64,000 nucleotides of DNA from Sva-07 sp963741755. GTDB lineage: Bacteria > Actinomycetota > Acidimicrobiia > Acidimicrobiales > Ilumatobacteraceae. The notes beneath the pieces are model-generated. The model worked only from the letters and a program-made list of their open reading frames with translations, had not been told where the DNA came from and ran no database searches. A program made the translations under genes and the position numbers. The stretch is from the NCBI GenBank assembly GCA_963741755.1, contig CAVUJG010000018.1, positions 85,967-149,966 on the forward strand, given 5' to 3'. This document shows, piece by piece, positions 1-7,460 of the stretch; the stretch's first letter is position 1; the number at the start of each line of letters is the position of its first letter.

Positions 1-666
1 CGGGAACAGCCCGAGTTCGGCGAGCCCGGTGAGGCCGACCTGGCGGACCACGAAGCGGCGGATCGCCATGCGTGGATGCGTCGAGACACCGTGCTCGCCG
101 CTGCCGCCCAGCACCATCACGATGCGCGCCCCGTCGCGCGACTGGAGCGTCAGCATGGGCGACGACGTGTCGAGGCGACCCTCGCCGGTGCCGGTCATGC
201 GCAACGCCATTCGTTTCTGGAACGACGTCAACTCGGCCGCCGACGCCCACAGCCGGCCGACATCGACCTTGCGGCCATCGGTGTAGGTGACCCACGTCGA
301 GTCGGGACCGTTGACGTCGACTTCCTCGACCATCGGATCGCTCAGGTAGGGCTCGAGCGGGCCGGCGCCCGTGAGTTCGGCCACCACCCGAGCGCGCACA
401 TGGTGTTCCTCGTGCTGCGCAAGCGGACGGGAGCCGCGTTGCAGCCGCTCCTCGTTGAGCGACGTGACCTCGTCGCTGATCCACGCGCCGACCAACAACT
501 GCTGCCGACGCTCGTCGCCGGCCAAGGCCGTGCCGGTCGTTCGCGACGCGCTCCGAGCGCTGTCGTCGTGTTCGATCGCTTCGATCAGCCGGTCGGCAAC
601 CCGGTCGGTGACGAGGGTGACCGCTTGGTCGAGCTCGTCGATCTGGTCATCGATTCGAACGGTCAT
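1..666 (-). CDS. cpaF: CpaF/TadA-type secretion ATPase, N-terminal part (runs off window)
   Basis: The frame from the ATG at 666 is open to the left edge (222 codons, no stop), so the gene is partial. It would power assembly of a Tad/Flp-type pilus at the inner face of the membrane. Around residues 101-121 is the N-terminal signature of this family (GPLEPYLSDP then VEEVDVNGPD), followed by the conserved region with FQKRMALRM and the ...SPMLTLQSRDGARIVMV stretch. The Walker motifs would lie beyond the window. The start overlaps the stop of the upstream ATPase gene (ATGA at 663-666), so the two are translationally coupled. The family call is firm; the exact pilus or secretion substrate is inferred from the neighbours. 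Confidence 0.85.
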   Translation of the reverse strand, partial: MTVRIDDQIDELDQAVTLVTDRVADRLIEAIEHDDSARSASRTTGTALAGDERRQQLLVGAWISDEVTSLNEERLQRGSRPLAQHEEHHVRARVVAELTGAGPLEPYLSDPMVEEVDVNGPDSTWVTYTDGRKVDVGRLWASAAELTSFQKRMALRMTGTGEGRLDTSSPMLTLQSRDGARIVMVLGGSGEHGVSTHPRMAIRRFVVRQVGLTGLAELGLFP

Positions 667-1475
667 GGCGAGTCGCCTTCGGACCCGATGCCTGCGGCAG
701 CGGTGAACGGCCGACCCGTGGCCGCGATGTCGGCCAGTTGGGTGGCCACCCTGGCGGCGTCGCGCATCAACGGAAGTCGCCGAAGTCGCTTCGCCGAGAC
801 TCCAGCGCGACCGGCGAGTGTGGCGGCCGTCAACGGATCGTCCGCAAGCGACACCGTGTGATGCACCGTGTCGGGAACCGCCTCGTCGAGGAACGCTCCG
901 ATCTCGGCAGGATCGAACGGCGACGTCCCGATCACGGCGAGCACGAACGTGGCGTCGAGGTGGGCGAGTTCTTCCACCGTCTCGACGAGCCGATCGATGC
1001 GCACCGTCGCGGCAGCGGCGGATGCGGTCGCCTGACGATGTACGACGACGATCGCGTCGGCCGCACGAAGCGCCGGCGACGGCGGTTGCCCGTTGCGGTG
1101 GGCGCCGACGTCGGCCAGCACGGTGGTCGGTGAGGCGGCGAGTGCTGGAATGACGACCACCGCGGCCTCCTCGACGGCTCGGTGAGCGGCTCGGGCCCGC
1201 ACGGCCGTGGCGACGAAGCGGACGCCGGAGTCGCTGCGACGGGCCATGGCATCGACCGTTTCGAGCACGGACCGGTGATCTCGCCCGGCGTCGGTGCCGG
1301 CGTTGGCGACGATGGTCGCCAGCGATGGCTGCGCCGGGACGTCGAGCCATCCCGCCAGCGAGCCGCCGCCCGGGTCGGCCTCGAGGACGAGGACGTCGCG
1401 GTCCGTCGGCCAACCCGAAGCGATCGCGACGGTGGTGGTGGTCGTCGCATCGCCGACCACAGCGATGATGGTCAC
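663..1475 (-). CDS. CpaE/MinD-like P-loop protein of the pilus operon
   Basis: A 270-residue protein starting at the GTG at 1475, which overlaps the stop of the CpaB-like gene by 4 nt. The first 45 residues resemble the actinobacterial CpaE/ParA-like fold: a beta strand, a Walker-A-like turn (GDATTTTT, residues about 8-15), then a second strand ending in EADPGGG. The Walker-A lysine is missing and threonines stand in its place, which I believe is common in this actinobacterial branch but was not verified here. CpaE proteins help localise or regulate Tad pilus machines. The operon context supports this role. Nucleotide hydrolysis is doubtful. Confidence 0.7.
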   Translation of the reverse strand: MTIIAVVGDATTTTTVAIASGWPTDRDVLVLEADPGGGSLAGWLDVPAQPSLATIVANAGTDAGRDHRSVLETVDAMARRSDSGVRFVATAVRARAAHRAVEEAAVVVIPALAASPTTVLADVGAHRNGQPPSPALRAADAIVVVHRQATASAAAATVRIDRLVETVEELAHLDATFVLAVIGTSPFDPAEIGAFLDEAVPDTVHHTVSLADDPLTAATLAGRAGVSAKRLRRLPLMRDAARVATQLADIAATGRPFTAAAGIGSEGDSP

Positions 1476-2161
1476 GACCCGCCGTCCTCGTCTGCGCTCG
1501 GTGTGACCGCTGGATCTTCGGACGGCTCGACGAGGACGACGCGGACGTCGTCGGCCGCAGCGATGGTGGCGGCGTCGGCCGCAGCGACCTCGACCGACAA
1601 CGACTGCAGTCCGAGCGCCGAGGACGTGTCGGTCGGCAACCCGACCACCCGTCCCGAGACCGAGGTGGCACCGGCGTCGGTGCCCGAACGATCGGCGGGC
1701 ACGACGAGCAGGACGGGGGCCCGTTCGCGCAGCCCGATCGGCAACGAGCCGTCGGCGACCTGGATCGCGACGACCGAGGCGCCGGGTGTGACCAAGGGCG
1801 TCGGCTGGAGTGCTTCGGCGGTGACCAGCGAGCCCGAGACGAGACGCACCTTCGCGTAGCTGCCCACCAGCGAGTCGAGCTGGTCGCCGGCGATCACGTT
1901 CACCGTCGAATCGACGTCGACATCGACCGTGCGGAGCATGTCGGTCGTGATCTGCTCGCCTGCGGGGATGTCGCGCACCGCTTGAACGACCGGCTCCGAC
2001 GTGTCGAGGTTCGAGTACACCCACAGATTTCCGCCGATGGCGATGGCTGCGAGTGCCACACCGGCTGCGATCCGGTTACGCCGTCGCGACGCCGGCTGAA
2101 AGCCGCGTTCCGCCGACGGCGATGCGGCAACGGTGCCGCCGGCCGGTCGCGCCGCCGTCAT
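1472..2161 (-). CDS. CpaB/RcpC-like SAF-domain pilus assembly protein
   Basis: 229 residues with an N-terminal cytoplasmic stretch, one membrane helix at about residues 31-50 and an extracytoplasmic SAF domain right after it (VVQAVRDIPAGEQITTDML). This is the typical layout of CpaB/RcpC proteins, which sit in the periplasm or cell wall zone of Tad pilus systems. The rest (residues 120-229) is a beta-rich region with PGASVVAIQVADG and VLLVVPADRSGTD. The ATG at 2161 overlaps the stop of the prepilin peptidase (ATGA) and the gene's own stop overlaps the GTG of the next gene, so these genes form one tight operon. The family call is good; which pilin it serves is unknown. Confidence 0.75.
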   Translation of the reverse strand: MTAARPAGGTVAASPSAERGFQPASRRRNRIAAGVALAAIAIGGNLWVYSNLDTSEPVVQAVRDIPAGEQITTDMLRTVDVDVDSTVNVIAGDQLDSLVGSYAKVRLVSGSLVTAEALQPTPLVTPGASVVAIQVADGSLPIGLRERAPVLLVVPADRSGTDAGATSVSGRVVGLPTDTSSALGLQSLSVEVAAADAATIAAADDVRVVLVEPSEDPAVTPSADEDGGS

Positions 2162-2802
2162 GATGGCCCTCCTGCGGTGAACAGCGTCTCGGCGACGGGA
2201 TCGTGCGCGAGCAGGACGACCCAGGCTCCGGCGACCAGGAACGGGCCGAAGGGGATCGTTCGACGCCGCGTGACGAGGCCGACCGTGGCGCCAAGCGCCG
2301 CAGCGAGGCAGAGTGCCACTACGCCCAACCGGCCGTCGACCGTGCCGACGGCAGCGCCGAGCACGATGGCGGCCTTGACGTCACCGAATCCCATCGATGC
2401 CGGCGAGACGAGGTGCAGGATCAACACGGGTACGGCCATGGCGATCGCTCCGCCGGCCACGTCGACCGGCCCCACTTCGCTGCCGTTCGCCGCGCCGACG
2501 GCCGAACCAACTGCCAGCGTCGTTGCGAGTCCGACAATGGCGGCGATCACCCAGGTATCGGGCAATCTGCGCTGCTCGACGTCGATCACCGCCGCGGGAA
2601 GCAGCAGCGCGATCCCTACGGCGCCAGCGAGCGGCACCGCGCCGACTGCCGCCGCGACAGCCAGGACCATTGCGGCTGATGCGGCGACTCCGGTCTCGAA
2701 CCGTCGACGCGTGGCGAACGCGCCGATCGACACGACGGACCGGCCTGCTGTGGTCGATCGGACGACCGCCCGATCGGGAATCAGTGGTACCCCCACCCGC
2801 AT
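2158..2802 (-). CDS. Type IV prepilin peptidase (A24, TadV/CpaA-like)
   Basis: A membrane aspartic protease that would cleave the leader of Flp-type prepilins. In the 214-residue form starting at the ATG at 2802 the two catalytic aspartates are visible: D74 in IDVEQRRLPD and D141 in the signature GFGDVK. About six hydrophobic segments surround them. The N-terminal methyltransferase domain of large PilD enzymes is absent, as in CpaA/TadV. A purine-rich GAAGAGGAG lies directly before the ATG, and an in-frame GTG 18 nt upstream (2820) is an alternative start. It is the first gene of the pilus operon and is preceded by the repeat array at 2947-3166. Confidence 0.85.
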   Translation of the reverse strand: MRVGVPLIPDRAVVRSTTAGRSVVSIGAFATRRRFETGVAASAAMVLAVAAAVGAVPLAGAVGIALLLPAAVIDVEQRRLPDTWVIAAIVGLATTLAVGSAVGAANGSEVGPVDVAGGAIAMAVPVLILHLVSPASMGFGDVKAAIVLGAAVGTVDGRLGVVALCLAAALGATVGLVTRRRTIPFGPFLVAGAWVVLLAHDPVAETLFTAGGPS

Positions 2803-2946
2803 CTCCTCTTCCCCGGTGACGTCCCCGCCGTCAGCGTGCGGGCACCTTAGTTCGCGTGCGGCACGTCGTTTTCCTTCGGCCATACCGACGCAGTGGGACC
2901 CGGGAACCCGAGAACGGAACGCGCCGTCGGCCACGTCCTGGGTTGC

Positions 2947-3166
2947 GATGAGCGAGACCGCCGTATCCGGTCGCTTCGCTCATCGGTGGTCGGGATGGTC
3001 GGGTTGCGATGAGCGAGACCGCCGTATCCGGTCGCTTCGCTCATCGGTGGGCGGGATGGTGGGTTGCGATGAGCGAGACCGCCGTATCCGGTCGCTTCGC
3101 TCATCGGTGGGCGGGATGGTCGGGTTGCGATGAGCGAGACCGCCGTATCCGGTCGCTTCGCTCATC
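2947..3166. repeat. Tandem array of four 38-nt palindromic units (family A)
   Basis: Four near-identical units at 2947-2984, 3008-3045, 3068-3105 and 3129-3166, with a period of 60-61 nt. Each unit can fold: outer arms GATGAGCGA and TCGCTCATC, inner arms GACCG and CGGTC, loop CCGTATC. Spacers also share the pattern GGTGG..GGGATGGT...GGTTGC. The array fills most of the gap of about 385 nt between the prepilin peptidase start and the DUF2017 stop. The same unit in the other orientation occurs three times at 26178-26332. Nothing else is seen in this gap. No cas genes are nearby and the units are themselves palindromic, so this is not a CRISPR. Confidence 0.9.
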
Positions 3167-3187
3167 GGTGGAGCAGTAGCGGGACGG

Positions 3188-3676
3188 CTACGTCGGCGAG
3201 AGGGACCGTACGGTCCAGTCGAGCAGCCAACTCAAGAAGTCGTAGAGGTGGTGCTCGGGGGAGTCGGCGTCGTCGGCCGCGTCCGCGGACTCGTCGTCGG
3301 TGATGCCGAGCATCGAGCCGAGCACGAGGCGGATCGCGTTGATCGACTGCATGAACGCGATGGTCTCGCCTTCGTCGAGCAGGGCCTTCGCGTTTGCCGG
3401 GTCGATCGTGCGGCTCACCGACTCGATCGCCGACAACCTGCTCGCCACCAACTCCTCGCGCATCAGGCGCTGGTATTCCTCTTCCTTCTCCTCGTCCTCC
3501 GGATAGGCGACGGGAAAGAGGCGTCGGAGCAACTCGTTGTCGTCGGGGCCGGTGATCAACGCCTGCAGTTCCGCCATCAGCCGCAGCAGGAGGTTGCGCT
3601 CCTCGACGTCGAGGTTGATCCGCCAGCCACCCTTCACCGCCTCGACCGGGGCGACAAACTTACGACGAAGGGCCAT
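3188..3676 (-). CDS. DUF2017 family protein (partner gene of clpS)
   Basis: A 162-residue soluble protein matching the actinobacterial DUF2017 family, whose genes commonly sit next to clpS. It is mainly helical and acidic (PEDEEKEEEYQRLMREEL, then SLSAIESVSRTID-like helices and a C-terminal FLSWLLDWTVRSL helix). No catalytic motif is recognised. Its ATG at 3676 overlaps the last 17 nt of clpS, so the two are co-translated; a role with ClpS/ClpCP proteolysis is inferred from this conserved linkage only. The gene ends just before the palindromic repeat array. Confidence 0.8.
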   Translation of the reverse strand: MALRRKFVAPVEAVKGGWRINLDVEERNLLLRLMAELQALITGPDDNELLRRLFPVAYPEDEEKEEEYQRLMREELVASRLSAIESVSRTIDPANAKALLDEGETIAFMQSINAIRLVLGSMLGITDDESADAADDADSPEHHLYDFLSWLLDWTVRSLSPT

Positions 3677-3965
3677 CGTGCTCCATGGTGGCCCACAGGC
3701 TGTGCTCGTGGAGTCGGAACACGTGCATCTCGGCTTCCTCGCGCCCGCACGACGCCACGACGGCGCGTCCCTTCTCGTGAACGTCCAGCATCAACTCGGT
3801 GGCCTTCTCGAGCGAATAGCCGAACAGCTTCTGGAACACGTACGTGACGTAACTCATCAGGTTCACGGGGTCGTTCCACACGAGCACCACCCACGGACGG
3901 TCGACGGCGACGGCATCGTCGAGGTCCGGCTCCATCACCTCCGTGGGTTCCAGCGTGGTCGGCAC
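3660..3965 (-). CDS. clpS: ATP-dependent Clp protease adaptor ClpS
   Basis: A 101-residue adaptor that delivers N-degron substrates to the ClpA/C-ClpP protease. The core signature is present: VLVWNDPVNLMSYVTYVF at about residues 27-44, with the N-degron pocket residues in WNDPVN, followed by the KATELMLDVHEKGRAVV helix and the EEAEMHVFRLHEHSLWATME C-terminal strand. The start is the GTG at 3965 (VPTTLEPTEVMEPD); an internal ATG would give a shorter tail. It is the first gene of a two-gene operon with DUF2017 and is divergent from ctaB, with two palindromic repeats in the shared promoter gap. Confidence 0.92.
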   Translation of the reverse strand: MPTTLEPTEVMEPDLDDAVAVDRPWVVLVWNDPVNLMSYVTYVFQKLFGYSLEKATELMLDVHEKGRAVVASCGREEAEMHVFRLHEHSLWATMEHDGPSS

Positions 3966-4004
3966 CGCACCAGTGTGCCGCGCTCCCGCCGCTCCACCGC
4001 ACAT

Positions 4005-4067
4005 GGTTCCCGGAGGCCCGGGCTCGGGGAACCACCGTGGTTCCCGGAGACCTGGGCTCGGGGAACC
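4005..4067. repeat. Two copies of a 29-nt palindromic repeat (family B)
   Basis: Copies at 4005-4033 and 4039-4067, arms GGTTCCC and GGGAACC with a centre of the type GGAGACCTGGGCTCG. They lie between the divergent clpS and ctaB genes. The same unit occurs twice more at 58233-58295. The sequence is more conserved than a simple terminator would need. Confidence 0.85.
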
Positions 4068-4118
4068 GCGTGCAGGCGTTGGCCCTCGGGCAGGGCTCGC
4101 CGGTACCATGGCACGGTC

Positions 4119-5066
4119 ATGTCCGTCGGCAGTCGTCCCCTCGTCCCGTCGCGGCTGGCGCCCGGCGGCGTGGCCCACGGGAGCCGCCGCACCCCCACCA
4201 CCGTGGTCGGCGGCTACATCGCGCTCACCAAACCGCGCATCATCGAGCTGCTCCTGATCACCACCGTGCCCACGATGGTGCTCGCCGAGAGCGGCTGGCC
4301 GGCGTGGTCGCTCGTCGGCATCACGCTGCTGGGTGGCACGTTGTCGGCGGGCAGCGCCAACGCCGTCAACATGTACGTCGACCGCGACATCGATGCGCTG
4401 ATGGTGCGCACCCAGGGCCGCCCGCTCGTCACCGGCGTCATCGAGCCCCGCAATGCGCTGATCTTCGCGATCGCCCTCCAGGTACTCGCCTTCGCCGTGC
4501 TCTGGGCAGGCGCCAACCTGCTGTCGGCGGTGCTGGCGTTCAGTGCGGCTGCGTTCTACGTCGGGGTGTACACGCTGTGGCTCAAGCGCACGAGCCGCCA
4601 GAACATCGTGATCGGCGGTGCCGCCGGTGCCGTACCGGTCCTCGTCGGCTGGGCCGCGGTCCAGGACTCGCTGGCGTGGTCGCCGATCGTGCTCTTCGTC
4701 GCCATGTTCCTGTGGACGCCCCCGCACTTCTGGGCGCTCGCGGTCAAGTACGCCGACGACTACCGAGCCGCCGACGTGCCGATGCTGCCGTCGGTCGTGC
4801 CGATCGACGTCGCCGTCCGCCAGATGATCTGGTACACCGTGGCACTCGTCATCACCACGCTCGTGCTCATCCCGGTCGCCGGACTGGGCTGGATCTACGG
4901 CATCAGCGCAGCGGTCCTCGGTGCCATCTTCCTCGGCGGCACCATTGCGCTCAAACGCCGTCCCACAGCAGCGAACAGCATGCGGCTGTTCGGGTTCTCG
5001 ATCACCTACGTCACCGGCTTGTTCGGTGCGATGACCCTCGACGTCCTCGTCCGCAACGGTTGGTGA
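4119..5066 (+). CDS. ctaB: Protoheme IX farnesyltransferase (heme O synthase)
   Basis: 315 residues from the ATG at 4119; an integral membrane UbiA-family prenyltransferase that adds the hydroxyethylfarnesyl tail to heme B for aa3/caa3 oxidases. The first aspartate-rich motif is NMYVDRDIDALMVRT (about residues 86-100) and the second region has YADDYRAADVPMLPSV (about 209-225). KPRIIELLLITT near residue 35 and TPPHFWALAVKYADDY are classic CtaB signatures. The C-terminus ends on MTLDVLVRNGW. It is followed after 143 nt by the oxidase-like operon, so it fits heme supply for the caa3 oxidase. No ctaA (heme A synthase) is seen in the window. Confidence 0.95.
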   Translation: MSVGSRPLVPSRLAPGGVAHGSRRTPTTVVGGYIALTKPRIIELLLITTVPTMVLAESGWPAWSLVGITLLGGTLSAGSANAVNMYVDRDIDALMVRTQGRPLVTGVIEPRNALIFAIALQVLAFAVLWAGANLLSAVLAFSAAAFYVGVYTLWLKRTSRQNIVIGGAAGAVPVLVGWAAVQDSLAWSPIVLFVAMFLWTPPHFWALAVKYADDYRAADVPMLPSVVPIDVAVRQMIWYTVALVITTLVLIPVAGLGWIYGISAAVLGAIFLGGTIALKRRPTAANSMRLFGFSITYVTGLFGAMTLDVLVRNGW

Positions 5067-5209
5067 CCATCGAGCCAGTGCGTCGATGATTTGCGAGGAT
5101 TTCGGGCGCACCGACTCCTTCCAAGTAGTCTCGGCGCTGTCGTGCCCTGCCACGTTTCGAGTCGCCCGCTGCCGACAGTGGGCCACAGACAAGTGAGACA
5201 CCACTCCGT

Positions 5210-6874
5210 ATGACCACCATCGAATCGAGTCCCGAAGCGATCGCCACGAGCGACCGCGACGTCGACACCGCCAACGCACTCGGAGCGGTCGCGGGCATCT
5301 TCACGTCCACCGACCACAAGACCACGGGACGGCTGTACCTGGCCGGCGGTCTGACCGGCCTGATCGCCACCGTCGTGATCAACGTGCTGATCGCCGTCGA
5401 ACGCCTCGACGGCACCGATGTCGCACTCGACGTCGAGGTGTTGCCGCAGATCATCGACGCCCAGTACGTCGGTCTCGTCTTCGCCACACTTCTCCCGCTC
5501 GTGATGGCGGCCTGCGTCTACGCCGTGCCCTTGCAGCTCGGTGCCCGATCGATCGCCTTCCCGCGGCTTGCCTCCAGCGGTTTCTGGATGTGGTTCGGCG
5601 GCGTGGTCCTCACCACGATCGCCCTGATCAACAACGGCGGGTCGCTCGGCGGAGACGCAAACGCTGTCGACCTGTTCATCGCCGGCATGGGCCTGATGGC
5701 CGTTGGCCTGACCGCAACCGCTGGCGCTGTGGCCACGAGCATTCTCACCACTCGGGCGCCGGGGATGACCATGCGGCGCGTCGCACCGTTCTCGTGGTCG
5801 GCGCTGGTGTTCTCGCTCGGCGTCATCCTCGTGATGCCGGTGCTCGTCGGCACGCTCGCCTACCTCTTCCTCGACCACCGCAATGCCCGCACGGGCTTCG
5901 GCGGCAACGAGGGCATCTTCGTGTGGGTCGGCTGGATCGTCACGCAGCCCGTCACGTTCCTGTTCGCCATTCCGGCCATCGGGATGCTCGCCGAGCTGAC
6001 CCCGATCGTCTTCGGTCGCCGCACGCCGGTCCGTGGCGTCATGATCGCGGGACTGGCGCTCATCGGAATGGCCGCATTGGCCGGTGTCACGCAACAGAAC
6101 ATCCAGAACCTTCCGTGGGCCGGAAGCCAGCTGAACGTCGACGACCTCGAAACCAAGGTCCGCGACCTGGTCCCGTTCCTGCTGTTCAACGCCCTGCCGG
6201 TGCTCGGCATGCTGCTGCTGCTGATGGTGGTCCTCCAGACCGCGCGACCCGGCGAGGGAAGCCGCTTCAAGTTCAGCCCCGCCATCCTCTTCGCGTTCTT
6301 CGGATACGGGATGTTGCTCGTCGGCATGCTCGGCAACCTGCTGCACGCTGCCGACGACCTCGACCTGCAGGGCACCGTGTTCGAGGAAGCCACGCTGATC
6401 TACGTCGTCTACGGCGCCGTGCTCGCGTCGATGGGCGCCACCATCCACTGGGCCCCGAAGCTCTGGGGCGCCACGATCGCGAGCGGCAAGGCGCTCCCAC
6501 TGGCCCTGCTCGGTGTGACCGGCACCATCCTCGCAGCGTTCCCGATGTACATCGCCGGGTTCCTCGACCAGCCCGCCGGTGTCTCCTACCTCGACGACGA
6601 CCTCGTGATCTGGAACGTCATCGCCCTCGTCGGCCATGCGTTCTTCGCACTCACCGTGCTCGGTTTCGTCGGGCTCGTGCTGGCGTCGACTCGTCACGAC
6701 GACCCGGTCGGCGACGACCCGTGGGATGCGCAGACGCTCGAGTGGGCCACCACGTCACCGGCTCCTCGTGACAACTTCGTCGATGTGCCCGTGGTGCACT
6801 CCGCCGAGCCGCTTCTCGACCTCAAGTCCGCCGCAACCTCCAACGCAGCATCCAATGACGGGAGCAACGCCTGA
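5210..6874 (+). CDS. Heme-copper oxidase subunit I-like protein lacking all metal ligands
   Basis: 554 residues, about twelve membrane segments, clearly homologous to the CtaD encoded at 9872: shared blocks are DHK (36), PLQLGARSIAFPRL (107-120), RAPGMTM (182-188), WAPKLWG (414-420) and the C-terminal DPWDAQTLEWATTSP. By hand alignment every one of the six conserved histidines is changed: heme a His to Q85, the HPEVY His to Q246, the CuB His-His pair to Q295-Q296, and the two in HFHYV to A394 and L396. The crosslinked Tyr becomes F250. It therefore cannot bind heme a, heme a3 or CuB in the usual way. The ATG at 5210 has no clear ribosome site. The stop overlaps the next start (TGATG). Function unknown; not a decayed gene, as frame and length are intact. 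Confidence 0.85.
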   Translation: MTTIESSPEAIATSDRDVDTANALGAVAGIFTSTDHKTTGRLYLAGGLTGLIATVVINVLIAVERLDGTDVALDVEVLPQIIDAQYVGLVFATLLPLVMAACVYAVPLQLGARSIAFPRLASSGFWMWFGGVVLTTIALINNGGSLGGDANAVDLFIAGMGLMAVGLTATAGAVATSILTTRAPGMTMRRVAPFSWSALVFSLGVILVMPVLVGTLAYLFLDHRNARTGFGGNEGIFVWVGWIVTQPVTFLFAIPAIGMLAELTPIVFGRRTPVRGVMIAGLALIGMAALAGVTQQNIQNLPWAGSQLNVDDLETKVRDLVPFLLFNALPVLGMLLLLMVVLQTARPGEGSRFKFSPAILFAFFGYGMLLVGMLGNLLHAADDLDLQGTVFEEATLIYVVYGAVLASMGATIHWAPKLWGATIASGKALPLALLGVTGTILAAFPMYIAGFLDQPAGVSYLDDDLVIWNVIALVGHAFFALTVLGFVGLVLASTRHDDPVGDDPWDAQTLEWATTSPAPRDNFVDVPVVHSAEPLLDLKSAATSNAASNDGSNA

Positions 6875-7452
6875 TGCACGCACTGCCCGCCGCACCCGCT
6901 CCGGCACCGCAACGCCAGGTCCTCGTCGGCGCCTCGCTCGCCGTCGTGGCCATGGTGATGATCACCGGCAGCATGCTCGCCGTCTGGGCGCTCCAGCGCC
7001 GCGAGGCGATCGATGCGACCGGCACGTGGGTGCCGGACGGCACCACCATCCCCGAGGTGCCGACCAACGTGATCCTCATCGCGTTCGTCGGGATCTGCGT
7101 GTTCGTCCAATGGGCGGTCTGGAGTGCGAAGCGCAACGACCGGCCCCACACCGTGCTGGCGCTCGGCTGCACGGCATTGGTCGCACTGCTCATCATCAAT
7201 GCGCAGGCGTTCGTCTATCACCGCATGGGGCTCGCTATCGGCGACGGCACCTACGCAGCGATGTTCTACGCGATCACCGGCATGTTCATGCTGCTGATGA
7301 TCATCGGGGTCGTCTTCACCGTCGTGGCCACCTTCCGCTACGTCGGTGGTCGCTCCGGCGACCAGGAGATCCTCGTTTCCCACGCCATCTACTGGTACGC
7401 GATGTCGGCGATCTTCGCCGCCATCTGGTTCCTCGTCTACGTCACCAAGTGA
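6874..7452 (+). CDS. Oxidase subunit III-like membrane protein lacking family motifs
   Basis: 192 residues with about five membrane helices, matching the size and topology of actinobacterial CtaE and weakly alignable with the CtaE at 11871. Where true CtaE has the helix glutamate (FLGSECLLF), the FHGVHV motif and YWHFVD, this protein has VGASLAVV, MFMLLMI and YWYAMS. It thus keeps the fold but loses the invariant E and H residues. The ATG at 6874 overlaps the stop of the subunit I-like gene, and the next gene starts 8 nt after its stop, so the three genes are one operon. It probably pairs with the histidine-less subunit I homologue; this is inferred from position and parallel loss of motifs. 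Confidence 0.7.
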   Translation: MHALPAAPAPAPQRQVLVGASLAVVAMVMITGSMLAVWALQRREAIDATGTWVPDGTTIPEVPTNVILIAFVGICVFVQWAVWSAKRNDRPHTVLALGCTALVALLIINAQAFVYHRMGLAIGDGTYAAMFYAITGMFMLLMIIGVVFTVVATFRYVGGRSGDQEILVSHAIYWYAMSAIFAAIWFLVYVTK

Positions 7453-7460
7453 GCGACTGA

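Noticed and set aside
2847..3165. Repeat array read as a coding region (repeated peptide with ATGYGGLAH)
   Set aside because: Frames across the array exist only because the unit period is near a multiple of three; the units are palindromic, vary in period (60/61), and the same DNA occurs in the other orientation elsewhere.
2947..3166. CRISPR array
   Set aside because: The units are palindromic, spacers of about 22 nt are nearly identical to each other, and there are no cas genes.
5210..6874. Reading the first oxidase-like gene as a second functional cytochrome oxidase subunit I
   Set aside because: None of the six metal-binding histidines is present, so normal oxidase chemistry is excluded.
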